From the NCBI RefSeq assembly GCF_932526225.1, contig NC_064040.1:12252856-12316855 (forward strand): a stretch of 64,000 bases of DNA, given 5' to 3'. The stretch's first letter is position 1. Each line of letters starts with the position of its first letter. The position numbers were made by a program, and so were the translations under genes. Positions 23,517-34,625 of this stretch are shown piece after piece. Below the pieces are notes generated by a model. It saw nothing but the letters and a program-made list of their open reading frames with translations, had not been told where the DNA came from and made no database searches. The stretch comes from Nematostella vectensis (Eukaryota > Cnidaria > Anthozoa > Actiniaria > Edwardsiidae).

Positions 23517-25337
23517 AAGTTTGTAGGATTCTGTTTCGTAAGACTTCGATTTGGAAAGCAGTAGGTTAGACATCGCAGATAAGTGCAGCCTACTAAGTGT
23601 TGTAGGATTCTGTTTCCAATGCGATGACTGCGATGTGTTGAAGCGATAGCCCATAAAAAGCGGACATTGGTGCAGCGCTCTTGAAGACTTGTTCGTTGGG
23701 TGTTCTTTTAGAGGCGACAGTGTACATAGTTTGGATAACAACAGTAAAGTATTGTCATCTCCTTATCGGAGATGCTACAACTCTACCGTATGTGTAGAGC
23801 AGAAAAGCACTGGCATGTACGGACATTTGGACCTGGAAAGATAATTCATTTGTGCTTGCTGGCCTGCTTAGAGTGTTTGCAGTCAATAGAAGATTTTTCA
23901 GGTGGTGTTTTGTGACGATGACGATGATGATGTTGGTGATGATGATGATGACGTAGATGATGATGGTGCAATTGATGGTTGATGATAATGATGAGGATGA
24001 TAAATGCAATATGATTACAACACTTCAAAAATTCTCTAATAGAATAAAAAACTTGTAAAATAGAAGTCTGGGAAAGAAATTAAGTGGAGCCCGCTAGTGC
24101 GAGGTCCTCCGGGACTAAACGCAGCCCTTGAACCTCTAACACTTATTAGAAAACTTCTGTTGAACCATAATACAAAGTATGGCGAATGCCATGTGGTTGT
24201 GTTGGCATACGAATCTTATTTGCTAAAGTTCTTAGAAAGTTCTATCTATCTTTTCCCATTCTTCCGTTTGTTATTAGAAAACTTCTGTTGAACCATAATA
24301 CAAAGTATGGCGAATGCCATGTGGTTGTGTTGGCATACGAATCTTATTTGCTAAAGTTCTTAGAAAGTTCTATCTATCTTTTCCCATTCTTCCGTTTGTA
24401 CAAAACAAAAATATGGCGCAAAGGTTCCCATTTTAACGTTCAATTGATAATAATGATTGACAATAATAATATTAATTATTATAATTTAATCAAAATAAGC
24501 GCTTCACAATAGAAGTAGCTATATGTACTAGTACTATTTACCTAATATTATCTAATAACTAATGTTTCATAGAAGTATAAAAGATGTTTTGATATGATAA
24601 ATTATTTAAATAAATGGCAGTATGTGAACCATGTGAAAAAACAATGTGTCTTATCTAATCAATCCATTTTTGCTCAGTTCCAACGATTCATATCTTTTGA
24701 TTATTTTTTTTTTCTTTGTAAACATTTAATTTTCAAATGACTTTTTAAGATGTCACCGTCCAATTGACTACCTCTCCTTCGCGTGTGTTTGGTTACCGTC
24801 TATCCAACATGATTGGGAAAGAGTGATGATCTTCTTAACGGGAAATCTTCTGTTTCCGATCTTATTTCAAGTTCGCTTGAAAATGCCAAAAAAAAAACTA
24901 GTATTAGCACTTTGTATTTCTAGTGACGTCTCGTACTTTGAGTATTCATTTAAAATACTGCATAGTTTATAAAATACTATTCCTTCAAAGTAAAAAGTAC
25001 AATCACGGAATCGAAATGTATTCCTGTTTATGTACTCCTATTTTTTTAAAAAAGTTATCATTGCAAAAGGGCGATTAAAAAATGGCAGCTACCACGGTTT
25101 TCATTATAATTCCGAATGCACGGGAATATAGTATTACCATTAATCCATTTTGATAGATTATTTTAGGCTTTCGTATCTCTGTAGTTCATTTAAAGCTTTT
25201 ATGTTTGCGAGTAATTAGTAACCATAAGCACTTTCGGTACTGCCATTCGCCATTTGCCGTTCGCACTGAAAACGTTTTCTGAATAAGGTGTAACTCATGT
25301 CCTTTTTTTCTACGAAGTGGCTAAATACCCGAAAGTC
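23517..25337. other. Spacer downstream of GPCR 1
   Basis: No supported gene. A short GAT/ATC-rich tract lies at 23915-24000. Two copies of TTGTAGGATTCTGTTTC occur at 23522 and 23600. A 128-bp tandem duplication at 24145-24400 is listed separately. The rest is AT-rich. Confidence 0.5.
24145..24400. repeat. 128-bp tandem duplication
   Basis: The sequence starting ATTAGAAAACTTCTGTTG at 24145 recurs identically at 24273 and stays identical for the full unit. Two copies with practically no divergence imply a recent duplication or an assembly duplicate. Confidence 0.9.
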
Positions 25338-25570
25338 TGGAAAGGTCCTCAATGGACTAAATACCCGACAGTTTACATTTTTTTCAAACAACCCAGTAAA
25401 TTGTCGACCTAGTGAGTTGGAAATATTCGATATTTTTTTAGAAAGGGCAGGCAAACCTGAATTGAGCTTTATTGTCGTTTTTGAATGTTTTCCGTCGAAC
25501 TCACAAGGTCGACAAGTTAAGGAAATGGAAAACTGTCGGGCATTTAGTCCAATAAGGACCTTTCCCAACT
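25338..25570. repeat. Fold-back inverted repeat
   Basis: The left arm (GGAAAGGTCCTCAATGGACT... at about 25339-25376) matches the reverse complement of 25528-25567. Inner arms around GTCGACCTAGTGAGTT (25402) and its complement near 25500 also pair. Transcribed, it would fold into a long hairpin. Probably a small palindromic transposon relic. Confidence 0.8.
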
Positions 25571-25710
25571 GTTTTCTTATGGTACCCTCTCGCCCCAATT
25601 TCATGAGCCTTTTGAATGATGTCGGACAATGTTGTTTCTTTTTTCTATTTAATGTCCAAAACTGTCATAATTTTTTTTAATACGATTCAAGCGGACTTTA
25701 TCATTCACTG

Positions 25711-26722
25711 TGATTCACTATAACCAAGAGACCATGATGTAAGAGAACGAATCCCCCGTATTAGGGTATGTTCCAATGATGACGCCCGTGAAAGCTATTT
25801 TTAGAACAACCAGTTATTTTTAGATAGGCTCTGATTGGTCAGCGCTCACGTTTCCTAGCAACATGAGTCTTACGCGCGATCACATCTTGAGCGATGTGAA
25901 CCGGCAAAGGCTGTTATGGAAATCTTTTTGACCGAAAGTGCGTGATTTTAGGCGTGGGGAACAACTTCCCCAGTAAACGTTTTCACAGCTGATTCGCAAT
26001 ATAAAACAACAATCAATCAGAAATCTGAAATCTCTTCCAATTCTCTTTTAATGAAAAAGATACATCCAGAACTTAATACCATTATATTTACACCGATATT
26101 GTGGTTATTTAGACAGGTATTTCACAAATAAAAGTCTTTATAATGAAGTAATAGTTTTTTATTCCAGTGACAGGGTTTCTTGAGTGACATGATTTCTGAA
26201 CATTTTTGTGAAGAATTGAAGTTCATTCATCTAAAAATAGAGCCTTCTTGTATTGAAATACATAACATAGAATCTGATAATACCTAGGATACTATCTCAC
26301 CGAATTGCAGAGATAAAGAACTTTTTAGGAGTCTGCACGATGCATCTTGAATGAACTCCAAATTCGCCGTCTCCCCGACGTCTTCCCGTTCAATTATTTG
26401 ATTAACATTAGATAACTTAACATCAGATAACTTAACAGATACCAGTACACCACCCTAAGAGTAGCATTGTGATCATAAGCTATGAGGAGCAGCTATAAGG
26501 ATAAAAACAGGTAGCGAACGAAGTAAAAAGTGCAGAGGGAAAAAAGTTTATTATGAAATGTACTAGCTCGCGAGGTGCCCATAACCAAATATGGCGCGAC
26601 GAGCCATATATAGATGCTATGATTGACAAGCTCGCGTAATCTAGAAATAGCTTTCAAGGACGACATCATGGGCCACGGGGATTCGTTCCCTTATATCATG
26701 GTCTCTTGCTATAATCCACTAT
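25711..26722. mobile_element. About 1-kb nonautonomous TIR element
   Basis: The left end at 25720-25805 (AAGAGACCATGATGTAAGAG, AACGAATCCCC, GTGAAAGCTATTTTTAGA) matches the reverse complement of about 26635-26714. The TIRs are roughly 85 bases with perhaps 80 percent identity. The interior has no frame of note. Exact ends and target-site duplication were not resolved. Confidence 0.75.
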
Positions 26723-26849
26723 TTACATTGGGTTTCATAGACTACGAAAACAAGCGTCACGCAAGTCGGATCGACGTGCTTTAAAATTAGTCGTGAACAT
26801 AACCTTAATAACCTGTTATTTTGCAACAAAACTTATAATTAGGCAGAAC

Positions 26850-27172
26850 TGCATGCCCTTACCCAGAGGGGGGGGGGGGGGGGGGGGGGGGGGTGTGCAG
26901 GGTGCGCGTTCGTATCACCCATAACTGCGGAGAGTCCACTTCCGGTTTTTCAAAAGACGTGCTATTTGTAGACAAACGTACAAAACATAAGCGAATAAAA
27001 AAGGGCATACTATACCACTCTGGTATGTCATAAATCTGCGAGTCATCTCCCTTTTGTTCTTTCAGGGGTGGTCAGATTTTTACCAGAAAACTCACCCACC
27101 CCCTTCCCCGGAAAATAAGGTCTACCTTTTCGAATTTCGACCCCCCAAGAAAAATCCTGGGTACGGGCCTAA
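26850..27172. mobile_element. MITE of the 'CCCGTACCCAG' family, copy 1
   Basis: It opens with a degraded CCCTTACCCAG followed by a long poly-G tract at 26869-26893. It ends in AAAAATCCTGGGTACGGGCC at about 27152-27171, the complement of the family start. It shares internal stretches (GGAGAGTCCACTTCCGGTT; AGAAAACTCACCCACC) with the copy at 31062. Confidence 0.75.
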
Positions 27173-27501
27173 AAGCTGTATTAGTTGTTTGTAAGCTTGT
27201 CCTTCGCTGGAGAGGGACTGGTGATTAGTGGCCGTGGACGCTGGTGGCCGTTTTTAAAATAGTGTTATTCAACAAAGTGCTTAAAATGTACCATTTTGGG
27301 GATTTTGAAAAGTGAAAGTTGAAAAGTGCGATCGCTTAAGAAAATGCCGCTGTATTTACATATGAGACAGGAACACAAACTGGTTAAAAAGATACCACCC
27401 TCTCCAAAGCTCCCTGTATGCATGAATAAAAGTAAAAAGTTTTACGGGTACACGCTACGTTGTGAGTCTTTATTTTGTAGTAAACAAAAATGGGCCATTC
27501 A

Positions 27502-27656
27502 CAGGGGCGGAGCTAGATTTTCGCCTAAGGGGGGGGGGGGGGGGTTCGCTGAGTGACAAAGGGGGGAGGGGGTAATTTTTTTGTTACATATGGCTTTCTG
27601 GACGCCCAAGGGGGGGGGGGGGGTTAAACCCCCTAAACCCCCTAGATCCGCTACTG
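27502..27656. mobile_element. 155-bp MITE, 'CAGNGGCGGATCTAG' type
   Basis: It begins CAGGGGCGGAGCTAG and ends CTAGATCCGCTACTG, imperfect inverted repeats bracketing G- and C-rich runs. A likely relative with end GTAGATACGCTACTGG is at about 43260-43327. Confidence 0.7.
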
Positions 27657-27907
27657 ATTCATTCTTCTTCGAAACAAAAATTTCAATTATATTCTTAACT
27701 GTGTCTGTAATAGACTACGGTGTAGTCTGAAGGAAGTTTCAACCCATTTAGGCTTGTATTTCGTGTCTGAATTTTTGCTTTTAACGTTGTAGAATCTCGC
27801 CCATAGCTACATCAAAACACAAACTGTCAAGTTGAGTGAAAATCGCTGCATCTGGATTTTTTCGCGATTATATCCACCGATATTCTGGTATCCCATCCTC
27901 AGCTGTC

Positions 27908-28927
27908 TCAGCGAAGTCTCGTAGCGGTCGTTGCATTTGATGGCGCTGTAGAATTAGCTGACTTTACGGTAATTCTAGCGACTCCTTCCTCGGATCGACC
28001 TCTCTTACATAGCAGTATCTTTAGGTATTCCCTTCTGAAGCTCGGGTTGAAAAAGCCATAAATAATAGGATTCACTGCACTGCTCACAATAGCGAGAAAG
28101 CTCCACATGGTATATGTCTCCCTGTTCATGGACCAGAAGCCTCGAAATGTATCCACAAGATCGATAATCAGGATAGGGGACCAGCAGAACATGAAGCAAA
28201 CAACCACCACGAACAGCGTCCGGGTGATCTTGATTTCTTCAACGCTCACATTACTATTATTGTTGGTGTTTTGGAACCGTTTCTGGTGCGCTTTGACCGC
28301 TTTGAATACGTGGAAGTAACAGAACATAATCACGCTGCTTGGTAACCCTACGTAGATCGTAGCGACAAAAGCGACATACCACCCAGCATTGATGTGCAAG
28401 TAGCAGACATACTTGCCGGGGTGGAAGATCATTCGGGAGCCTGACGCGAGGTACGGGATTGTAGCTAAAGTTGCCAGAAACCACGAGCTAAGGATACAAA
28501 TGATGGTCGCACGCATGGTGAAGTACTTGCGATACAGGCTGGGTTTGACTACCTTGAAGTAGCGATTGACTGAGGTCAGAGCGAGGGTCTGTGTAGAAGA
28601 AACACCCATAGTTACAGCGATGAAGCCATTGTACTGACATGCAGAATCCCCAAACGGCCAGCCCGATACACTAAGCACAGTGATACACATAGGCATGGAT
28701 AGCACCCCCATGCCAAGGTCAGATAACGCCAGGGAAACCACAAAGAGATTTGGCACAGTCCGTAAGCGACGGTTTGATAACACGATGTACAAAGTCAGAG
28801 AATTCCCAAACAGGACTATGACCATGAAAAGAAAAAATGTGCCACTTTCCGCCACGACTTTTGCTGTTCCTCGTGATGCTAATTCACGTTGCATTTGCTG
28901 TAATATGAAAGAGCTGTTTGGGACCAT
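27908..28927 (-). CDS. Rhodopsin-class GPCR 2, melatonin-receptor-like
   Basis: An intronless 339-residue receptor on the minus strand, ATG at 28927, with an N-glycosylation motif right at the start (MVPNSS). Seven hydrophobic segments are visible. Marks: GNSLTLYIVLSNRRLRTVPN (TM1 and first loop), SLALSDLGMG (TM2), NRYFKVVKP after TM3, FCWSPILIIDLVD (TM6) and SSAVNPIIYGFFNPSFRREY (TM7 and start of tail). The TM3-TM4 segment is nearly identical at DNA level to GPCR 3 and GPCR 4. The tail is Ser/Thr-rich with two possible NxS/T sites on the cytoplasmic side. The ligand is unknown. Confidence 0.93.
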   Translation of the reverse strand: MVPNSSFILQQMQRELASRGTAKVVAESGTFFLFMVIVLFGNSLTLYIVLSNRRLRTVPNLFVVSLALSDLGMGVLSMPMCITVLSVSGWPFGDSACQYNGFIAVTMGVSSTQTLALTSVNRYFKVVKPSLYRKYFTMRATIICILSSWFLATLATIPYLASGSRMIFHPGKYVCYLHINAGWYVAFVATIYVGLPSSVIMFCYFHVFKAVKAHQKRFQNTNNNSNVSVEEIKITRTLFVVVVCFMFCWSPILIIDLVDTFRGFWSMNRETYTMWSFLAIVSSAVNPIIYGFFNPSFRREYLKILLCKRGRSEEGVARITVKSANSTAPSNATTATRLR

Positions 28928-30166
28928 TTCTACAATGTTTGCTTATTAAAACACAAGCTAACACTCCTCGCGTGTGAGACTTTGAAGAACCAGAAAGATC
29001 TGCAAAAAAACACCTGGCTGCTCCGTCAAGGCGCTTTTTACTTCACTTCTTCCTTCAACATGAAATAAATAACGATTGAGAAGCGCATGTCACAGTAAGT
29101 TCCTAACTCGTTGATGACTTTAATTTCCTCTCTTTTTGTAATCTGATAATTGATGTTTGCTGGCGACACAAAATAGTGCTTATAAGAAAATTACCCCGTG
29201 TTCTCGACTTTTAACAGGTCTTTCTCAACAGTGAACGTTTTTTCTTTTCTGAGTCGAAGAAGGTGCTCCTTACTGTTCACTGAGCTGCCCTTACAGTTAA
29301 AAGTTCTTCGTGAACACATCCCACATAATAATAGTGGAATATACCCGATAAACTAGCTTGTTACTCTAGTTTTTTCAGCTCAAAATTTAAAATATACATT
29401 CAACGTTTAACTCTCGCATTCAACATTTAAATGAAAGAGCCGCGTAAACTAATATCAGCGTTTTATAAAAACATTCAACTAGACGTTCTTACGCAGGTGA
29501 TTTCTTTTGCGCATGTCGTGTATTTACATTGTTTATCTAAATAGACCTAATTGAAACACCAATTTCCCCCGAACAAATAAAGAAATTTGCACAGTAAAAT
29601 AAGAAAATTTGATATGTGGTCACTTTTCTTAACCTCTTATGACTATCTGTAAACCTTTAATTTCAGTTATATAGCCAACATACGGAAATATCTGCAAACC
29701 TGAATTTACTTTAAGAACGAAGACGGGCACTATTGTAATAATAAGAAGAATAACAAAGTCATAGCAGTGTAAGTGCCCCCATACTATTAATATTGATTGT
29801 TTTTTTTCCTTTACCAGTTTTTAGCATATGTTAACATTTTTAATTTATCAGCTCCAGGGTTAGCCAAGTATTGTTGTTGTCGACGATAGGAATACAAAAG
29901 CGTACATCAAGTAACAACGAGGCAAAGCTGTCAACGATGCCTCGGTCAGCCGCCATTTTGTCATTCTCACAAAGTCCCAAGTGTGAAAAAGCATCTTTTT
30001 CCATCGGCTAATTTGGGAAAGCCAATGTAATATTTTCGATTGAATCTGGTAAATAAAGTATTAAACTTTGTTTAAGATGGTTATTTCGACATTTAACACA
30101 TTATGTGCCTTCCAGTATTAAATGAAAACAATAACAAAGTTTTGGCTGACGAGGGTACTGCAACGC
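28928..30166. other. Spacer upstream of GPCR 2
   Basis: AT-rich sequence; the GPCR 2 promoter should lie at its left end. An imperfect inverted repeat around 29218-29305 (ACAGGTCTTTCTCAACAGTGAACG and TTACTGTTCACTGAGC...AAAAGTTCTT) is visible. No gene is supported. Confidence 0.4.
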
Positions 30167-30406
30167 CGCATTGTCACCAGTTTACTTCCGGAGGTCCGAC
30201 GGAAACCTCAACCGTTAAAAGACAAAAAAAATATATTAGAATCCGCGATATTTAACAGGCCATCCGCTCTAAATTACCAATCACACCCTCAAAGAATCTT
30301 CCAAAGACACATTGCTTCCAATATTTTGAAATATTTTTCGCGTTTTCCATTAAAAATCATCGGATATTGTTATGTAATCGACCGGAAGTAAACTGGTGAC
30401 AATGCG
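30167..30406 (+). mobile_element. 240-bp MITE, 'GTCACCAG' family, copy 2
   Basis: This is the best-preserved member. It begins CGCATTGTCACCAG followed by TTTACTTCCGG and ends with the exact inverse (CCGGAAGTAAACTGGTGAC, then AATGCG). No coding potential. Relatives are at 10254 (inverted) and 30710. Confidence 0.88.
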
Positions 30407-30709
30407 ACTTTAAAATATTTAGGTACAGTGTCAGTTCAGTATAGCTGTTTTTTCTTAGGGGGGGAGGGGGGCAAACCAACCAAACCTCTCCTCCCTCGAT
30501 TCTCACAAGCCGTGAGCCATGTCTATTTTATTGAAGCAAGGGACAAATATGTCTCTAAAAGTTCCCTTTTCATTCTCTTTCATATTATGGACCTCCATCA
30601 AAGGAACTCCACAATCAGGGCGAAAATGTTGCGTGCCAAATTTTAAAACCAACCCTGGTGCGCTAATGGTATATCTCTCGATTACATTGATTTTAATATT
30701 TCAAAATGA

Positions 30710-30942
30710 GACATTCGACTTTTACAGTTTACTTCCGGAGTTCCGAGGGAAACCTCAAACGACAAGAAACAAAAGAATCTATTAGGATTAAACAGACCAT
30801 CCGCACTAAATTATCGGTCACATCCTCAAAGGAACTTCGAAAAACACTGCTTTTACAATTTTGAAATATTTGTCGCGTTTTTCGTTAAAAATCATCGGAG
30901 ATTATTACGTAATCGACCGGAAGTAAACTCGTGACAATGCGG
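30710..30942 (+). mobile_element. MITE, 'GTCACCAG' family, copy 3
   Basis: Same internal order as copy 2 (GAAACCTC, CCATCCGC, AAATATTTGTCGCGTTTT, AATCGACCGGAAGTAAAC). The left tip has lost the GTCACCAG part. It lies about 300 bases from copy 2 in the same orientation. Confidence 0.82.
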
Positions 30943-31061
30943 CTGAATACTATTTTAGCCTTGGACTCGCCGCCGCAATACTGGCAACATGGCGAAAAAG
31001 AGAAGCTAGATTTTTCATAAAGTTTTCATAGAGTTCCTTTCAATTTAGCGATACGACAATC

Positions 31062-31400
31062 AGGCCCGTACCCAGGGGGGGGGGGGGGGGGGGTGCAAGG
31101 GGTGCGATCGCGCAACCCCCCCATCCCCCCCCCCCCACACACACACACACACACACACAACGGCGGAAAGTCCACTTTCAGTTAGCGATAGACCATAAGC
31201 GAGCTAGATAAAAAAAAATGATATTCTAGATTACCCTAGTATATCGTAAATCAAACAATCAAACTTTTCTGTAGACCAATCCGATAATTAACGTCCCGTG
31301 GAGATACAACAATCCCTATCATATTTTTATCAGAAAACTCACCAACTTAGGTCCACTTTTTCGGATTTCGAACCCTCAAGAAAAATCCTGGGTACGGGAA
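31062..31400 (+). mobile_element. MITE of the 'CCCGTACCCAG' family, copy 2
   Basis: It begins CAGGCCCGTACCCAGG with a poly-G run, then a poly-C run and (CA)n at 31126-31159. It ends AAAAATCCTGGGTACGGG near 31383-31400. Internal similarity with the copy at 26850 is clear, including the GTCCACTTT(C) stretch. Confidence 0.82.
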
Positions 31401-32392
31401 TGACAAAGAAATTAATGTCGGGATGGTCTTTAAAGGTCTGCATAAAGGTGGTAATCTTAAAGAATGTTTGAAAATTTTATATTTCGCACTTACAATCCCA
31501 ATAAAGTTATACACCTATTTCAAAATATGTTGTCAGTTAAAATGGCAAATGCTATTGTCACGACAGTTCTGCTATCAAAAATACCATGGAACTAGTCAAA
31601 TTTCTACTGAATGTAAGAAAATGTGGATAACCTCTTTGATTATGTTACTAATCATTTTTATTCTTACAAATACTTATACCCATAAGCAGTGGTGATTGGT
31701 CGTAGAACTGCCTATTGCCATTTGCCCAGACAACGTTTATTGAGAGAGGTGTATATTTAGAATACCAAATGAATCCAGATTTAAGAATTGCAGTATTTAT
31801 GGCGTTTGTTTTTCATTTAGATATCAATACTGTTTTTTAATTTTGAGTTATCTGTAATGTGATACGGGTTTCGAGACGCGGATTACACCTGTGAAACCTT
31901 ATCTGATCTTTACTAAGTTTACATGTTGGAATCTTAATTAAAGCAGGGAGGCTCAACAAATAGGCCTGTATTTGTCAAAACAAACAAACCTTCAGCGTTA
32001 TTAGTCTTTTGGATTTTTGTTCGAAGTTTATGATATGATTTTGATTAAAAAATGAGCACCTGTTTCTAAGATGTGTTATAGCCAAGATCGTTGTTGCGCG
32101 ACCTAGGCAATTCCAAAATCCTTGTCTCGTTTGGGAATAGCGCGAAGTCAATCAACAGTCTAAACCAATCGGTGGCTTTCGTGTTTTCCCTGTCGTGTCA
32201 TAAACCATTTGACTGCTCAAAACTATGGGATTTATTGGTCACGGTGTTATGATTGACTACGCGCTCTACCAGACAAGAAATGGATTTGAATTCACGGCGG
32301 TCGCGCAACAACCAATTCGGCTGTAACAACTGAATGCAATAAATCAACTGGAGAGTCGATGTGTTCAAATTCTTCTCCTTCTCCATATTGCA
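31401..32392. other. Spacer upstream of GPCR 3
   Basis: AT-rich, with no supported gene. The promoter and 5' UTR of GPCR 3 should lie in the right part. Confidence 0.4.
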
Positions 32393-33424
32393 ATGGCGCC
32401 GAATACCTCCTTAATCTTAGCCGAGATGAAAGCCGAGGTATCCTCACGAGAAACTGCGATTTTTGTAGCAGAGTTCGTTGTTTTTCTTCTTTTACTCATC
32501 CTTATACTTTTCGGAAACTCGCTGACTTTGTACGTCGTGTTGTCCAACCGTCGATTACGAACTGTGCCAAATCTCTTCGTGGTTTCTCTTGCAGTGTCTG
32601 ACTTAGGTATGGGTGTCTTTGTTTTAGCCTTGGGGATGGTAGCGCTGTATGTATCAAGGTGGCCATTTGGTGACGCTGTCTGCCAGTATAAAGGCTTTTT
32701 CGCAATCACGTTGGCGGCGGCATCTATACAGACCCTCGCCCTGACATCAGTCAATCGTTACTTCAAAGTAGTTAAACCCAGCCTGTATCGCAAGTACTTC
32801 ACCATGCGTGCGACCATCATTTGTATCCTTAGCTCGTGGTTTCTGGCAACTTTAGCTACAATCCCGTACCTCGCGTCGGGTTTCCGAATGATATACCACC
32901 CCGGCAAGTTCGTGTGTTATTACAATGATACTAGTTGGTGGTTAGGAACTGTGATCATAATCTATGTCGGACTTCCAAACAGCGTCATCGTTTTCTGTTA
33001 CTATCAGGTCTTTAAAACCGTCAAAATCCACCAAAAACACCTTCAAAGTACGCAAAACAACCGCAGTAATGTCAGCGTTGAAGACATCAAAATCACGAGA
33101 ACGCTTTTCGTGGTGGTGGTTTTCTTCATGTTCTGTTGGGCGCCGTATATGATCGTCGATCTTGTGGACGTCTTTCGAGGTTACTGGTCAATGAGTAGGG
33201 AGGTTTATACAATGAGCACCTTTCTTGGGACTCTGAGTAGCGCAGTCAATCCAGTAATCTATTGCTTTCTCAACTCAAGCTTCAGAAGGGAGTACTCGAG
33301 GTCGCTTGGCCTGAGGAGAAGGCGAACAGAAGATAGGTGTCCAACACGGACTGAAACTGAACGGAACGCGATTCGAGGAGGCGATAACAAGATTAGAGTT
33401 GGTTGGACCGAGTATCTAGGGTGA
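32393..33424 (+). CDS. Rhodopsin-class GPCR 3, melatonin-receptor-like
   Basis: An intronless 343-residue receptor starting MAPNTS, which places an N-glycosylation site in the first residues. It has the same architecture as GPCR 2: GNSLTLYVVLSNRRLRTVPN, SLAVSDLGMG, NRYFKVVKP, YYQVFKTVKIHQK in loop 3, FFMFCWAPYMIVDLVD (TM6), SSAVNPVIYCFLN (TM7). From about codon 103 to near the end it is almost identical at DNA level to GPCR 4; the first third is clearly different. The tail is basic, then acidic/basic mixed. A polyadenylation signal AATAAA sits at about 33508. The ligand is unknown. Confidence 0.94.
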   Translation: MAPNTSLILAEMKAEVSSRETAIFVAEFVVFLLLLILILFGNSLTLYVVLSNRRLRTVPNLFVVSLAVSDLGMGVFVLALGMVALYVSRWPFGDAVCQYKGFFAITLAAASIQTLALTSVNRYFKVVKPSLYRKYFTMRATIICILSSWFLATLATIPYLASGFRMIYHPGKFVCYYNDTSWWLGTVIIIYVGLPNSVIVFCYYQVFKTVKIHQKHLQSTQNNRSNVSVEDIKITRTLFVVVVFFMFCWAPYMIVDLVDVFRGYWSMSREVYTMSTFLGTLSSAVNPVIYCFLNSSFRREYSRSLGLRRRRTEDRCPTRTETERNAIRGGDNKIRVGWTEYLG

Positions 33425-33649
33425 AACGTCTTTAAAAACACACTGAAGCCATGAATATGTTTTGGTTATACTTGAATATGGAAATATCTAATCATTTACA
33501 AAATTTTAATAAACTATTTTACGCTAATTCCCTTTTAGGACGAATTTGATTTCAAATTGATTAAAGTGATTGAGTATGCCTAAAGATTAATTATATTTCG
33601 TTCCAGAGTCTTTAATGTTTTATGAGATGTTCAGGTGTGGAAGTATTAT
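33425..33649. other. 3' UTR of GPCR 3
   Basis: AT-rich sequence with AATAAA near 33508. The first 60 bases still resemble the GPCR 4 3' UTR (TCTTTA..AACACAC and AAGCCATGAA), so the duplication extends beyond the coding region. Confidence 0.6.
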
Positions 33650-34140
33650 CTAGAAGGTTACTATCCCGCTTACATAAAGCCACAACAGCAGTACAAGGCT
33701 CACAGATTCCTAATTTTGTACCTTCTGCAACTTCTGCGTCCTCTGTGTTGGGTTTGCTACACGAACAGGAACCAGCTCTGCACTTACGTCAACCAAACTC
33801 TTTCCAACCGCAACTACATCTATCAGAGTCTCCGATGGACTAATCACTCTTAAGCCTTGTTCTTGTTCTTTTCCAACTACGCGTCTTTGCAGCAACATTT
33901 CACTGTTCGGTCGCAGCTTAACTGTGTGTTCTAGGACAATTCGCAGTACTTGTGGTGCTTTATAATTCTCTTAATGCTGGACTGAAACTTGCACATCCTC
34001 TGTTTGAAGTACCATGTCTTTATAATTCACGATGCACTCGAAGTCTCTAAGAATGTCCCCGCCAAGCAGGCTCTTTTGAGCCATAGTTGTCACATAAAAT
34101 GATCTTGTAACCTCTTTTTCGCCTATCCTGAGCTTTAGCT
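33650..34140 (-). mobile_element. Decayed Gypsy-type pol fragment
   Basis: Minus-strand translation gives a stretch with LLGGDILRDFECIVNYKD, the end of a Ty3/Gypsy retropepsin domain. A further stretch in the same direction contains LRPNSEMLLQRRVV and LVPVRVANPT, the protease-RT linker typical of Gypsy pol. Stops and frame changes break it up, and no RT follows. The direction is the same as the Gypsy at the right end of the window, but too little remains to say whether it is the same family. Confidence 0.65.
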
Positions 34141-34210
34141 TTCACTTGGATGCAGCGAGCCGGCAGCGAATGAGTGTAACCACCGCCTCGCGGTCAGACA
34201 TGGTGTCCGG

Positions 34211-34625
34211 CCTGGGGCGTACGCAGGATTTTGGCAAGTTGCAGTTAAAGCATTCAGAAGCTGAATGAGGGCGTAGCCGCTCATCCCGCACCCCCGTGAA
34301 GATTTCGTAGCTCCCGCTTTTGGGTTTGAAATTGGCGTCAATGCATCAGACTTTTGAGAATATTACACTATCCTCTGTCATCCTCCATCTGAAATAGGAC
34401 TTCAGTCGTCGCGTGGCACTGAACGACATAACAACATGTTTGGAAATCATTCTGTGGACTACCATGATTAAGAAATTATAGTTTTTATCCTCATCATATA
34501 TATATATAACTACGTACATAAAAATGAATAAGTAAACATTTGATTCTTTGCCCTCGTTATGTAAATAAGATCTCCAAATTTTTGCAGTCCAGTGACTGCA
34601 GGCCTATAGGCTGCGTACGCCCCTG
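34211..34625. mobile_element. About 415-bp TIR element, 'GGGGCGTACGCAG' ends
   Basis: It begins CCTGGGGCGTACGCAGG and ends CTGCGTACGCCCCTG, near-perfect inverted ends of about 15 bases. The interior includes a GGCGTAGCCGCTCATCCCGC stretch and AT-rich sequence without coding frames. Confidence 0.75.

Noticed and set aside
33622-33853. Plus-strand frames of about 73 codons
   Set aside because: The opposite strand carries Gypsy protease-linker motifs, which explain the openness.
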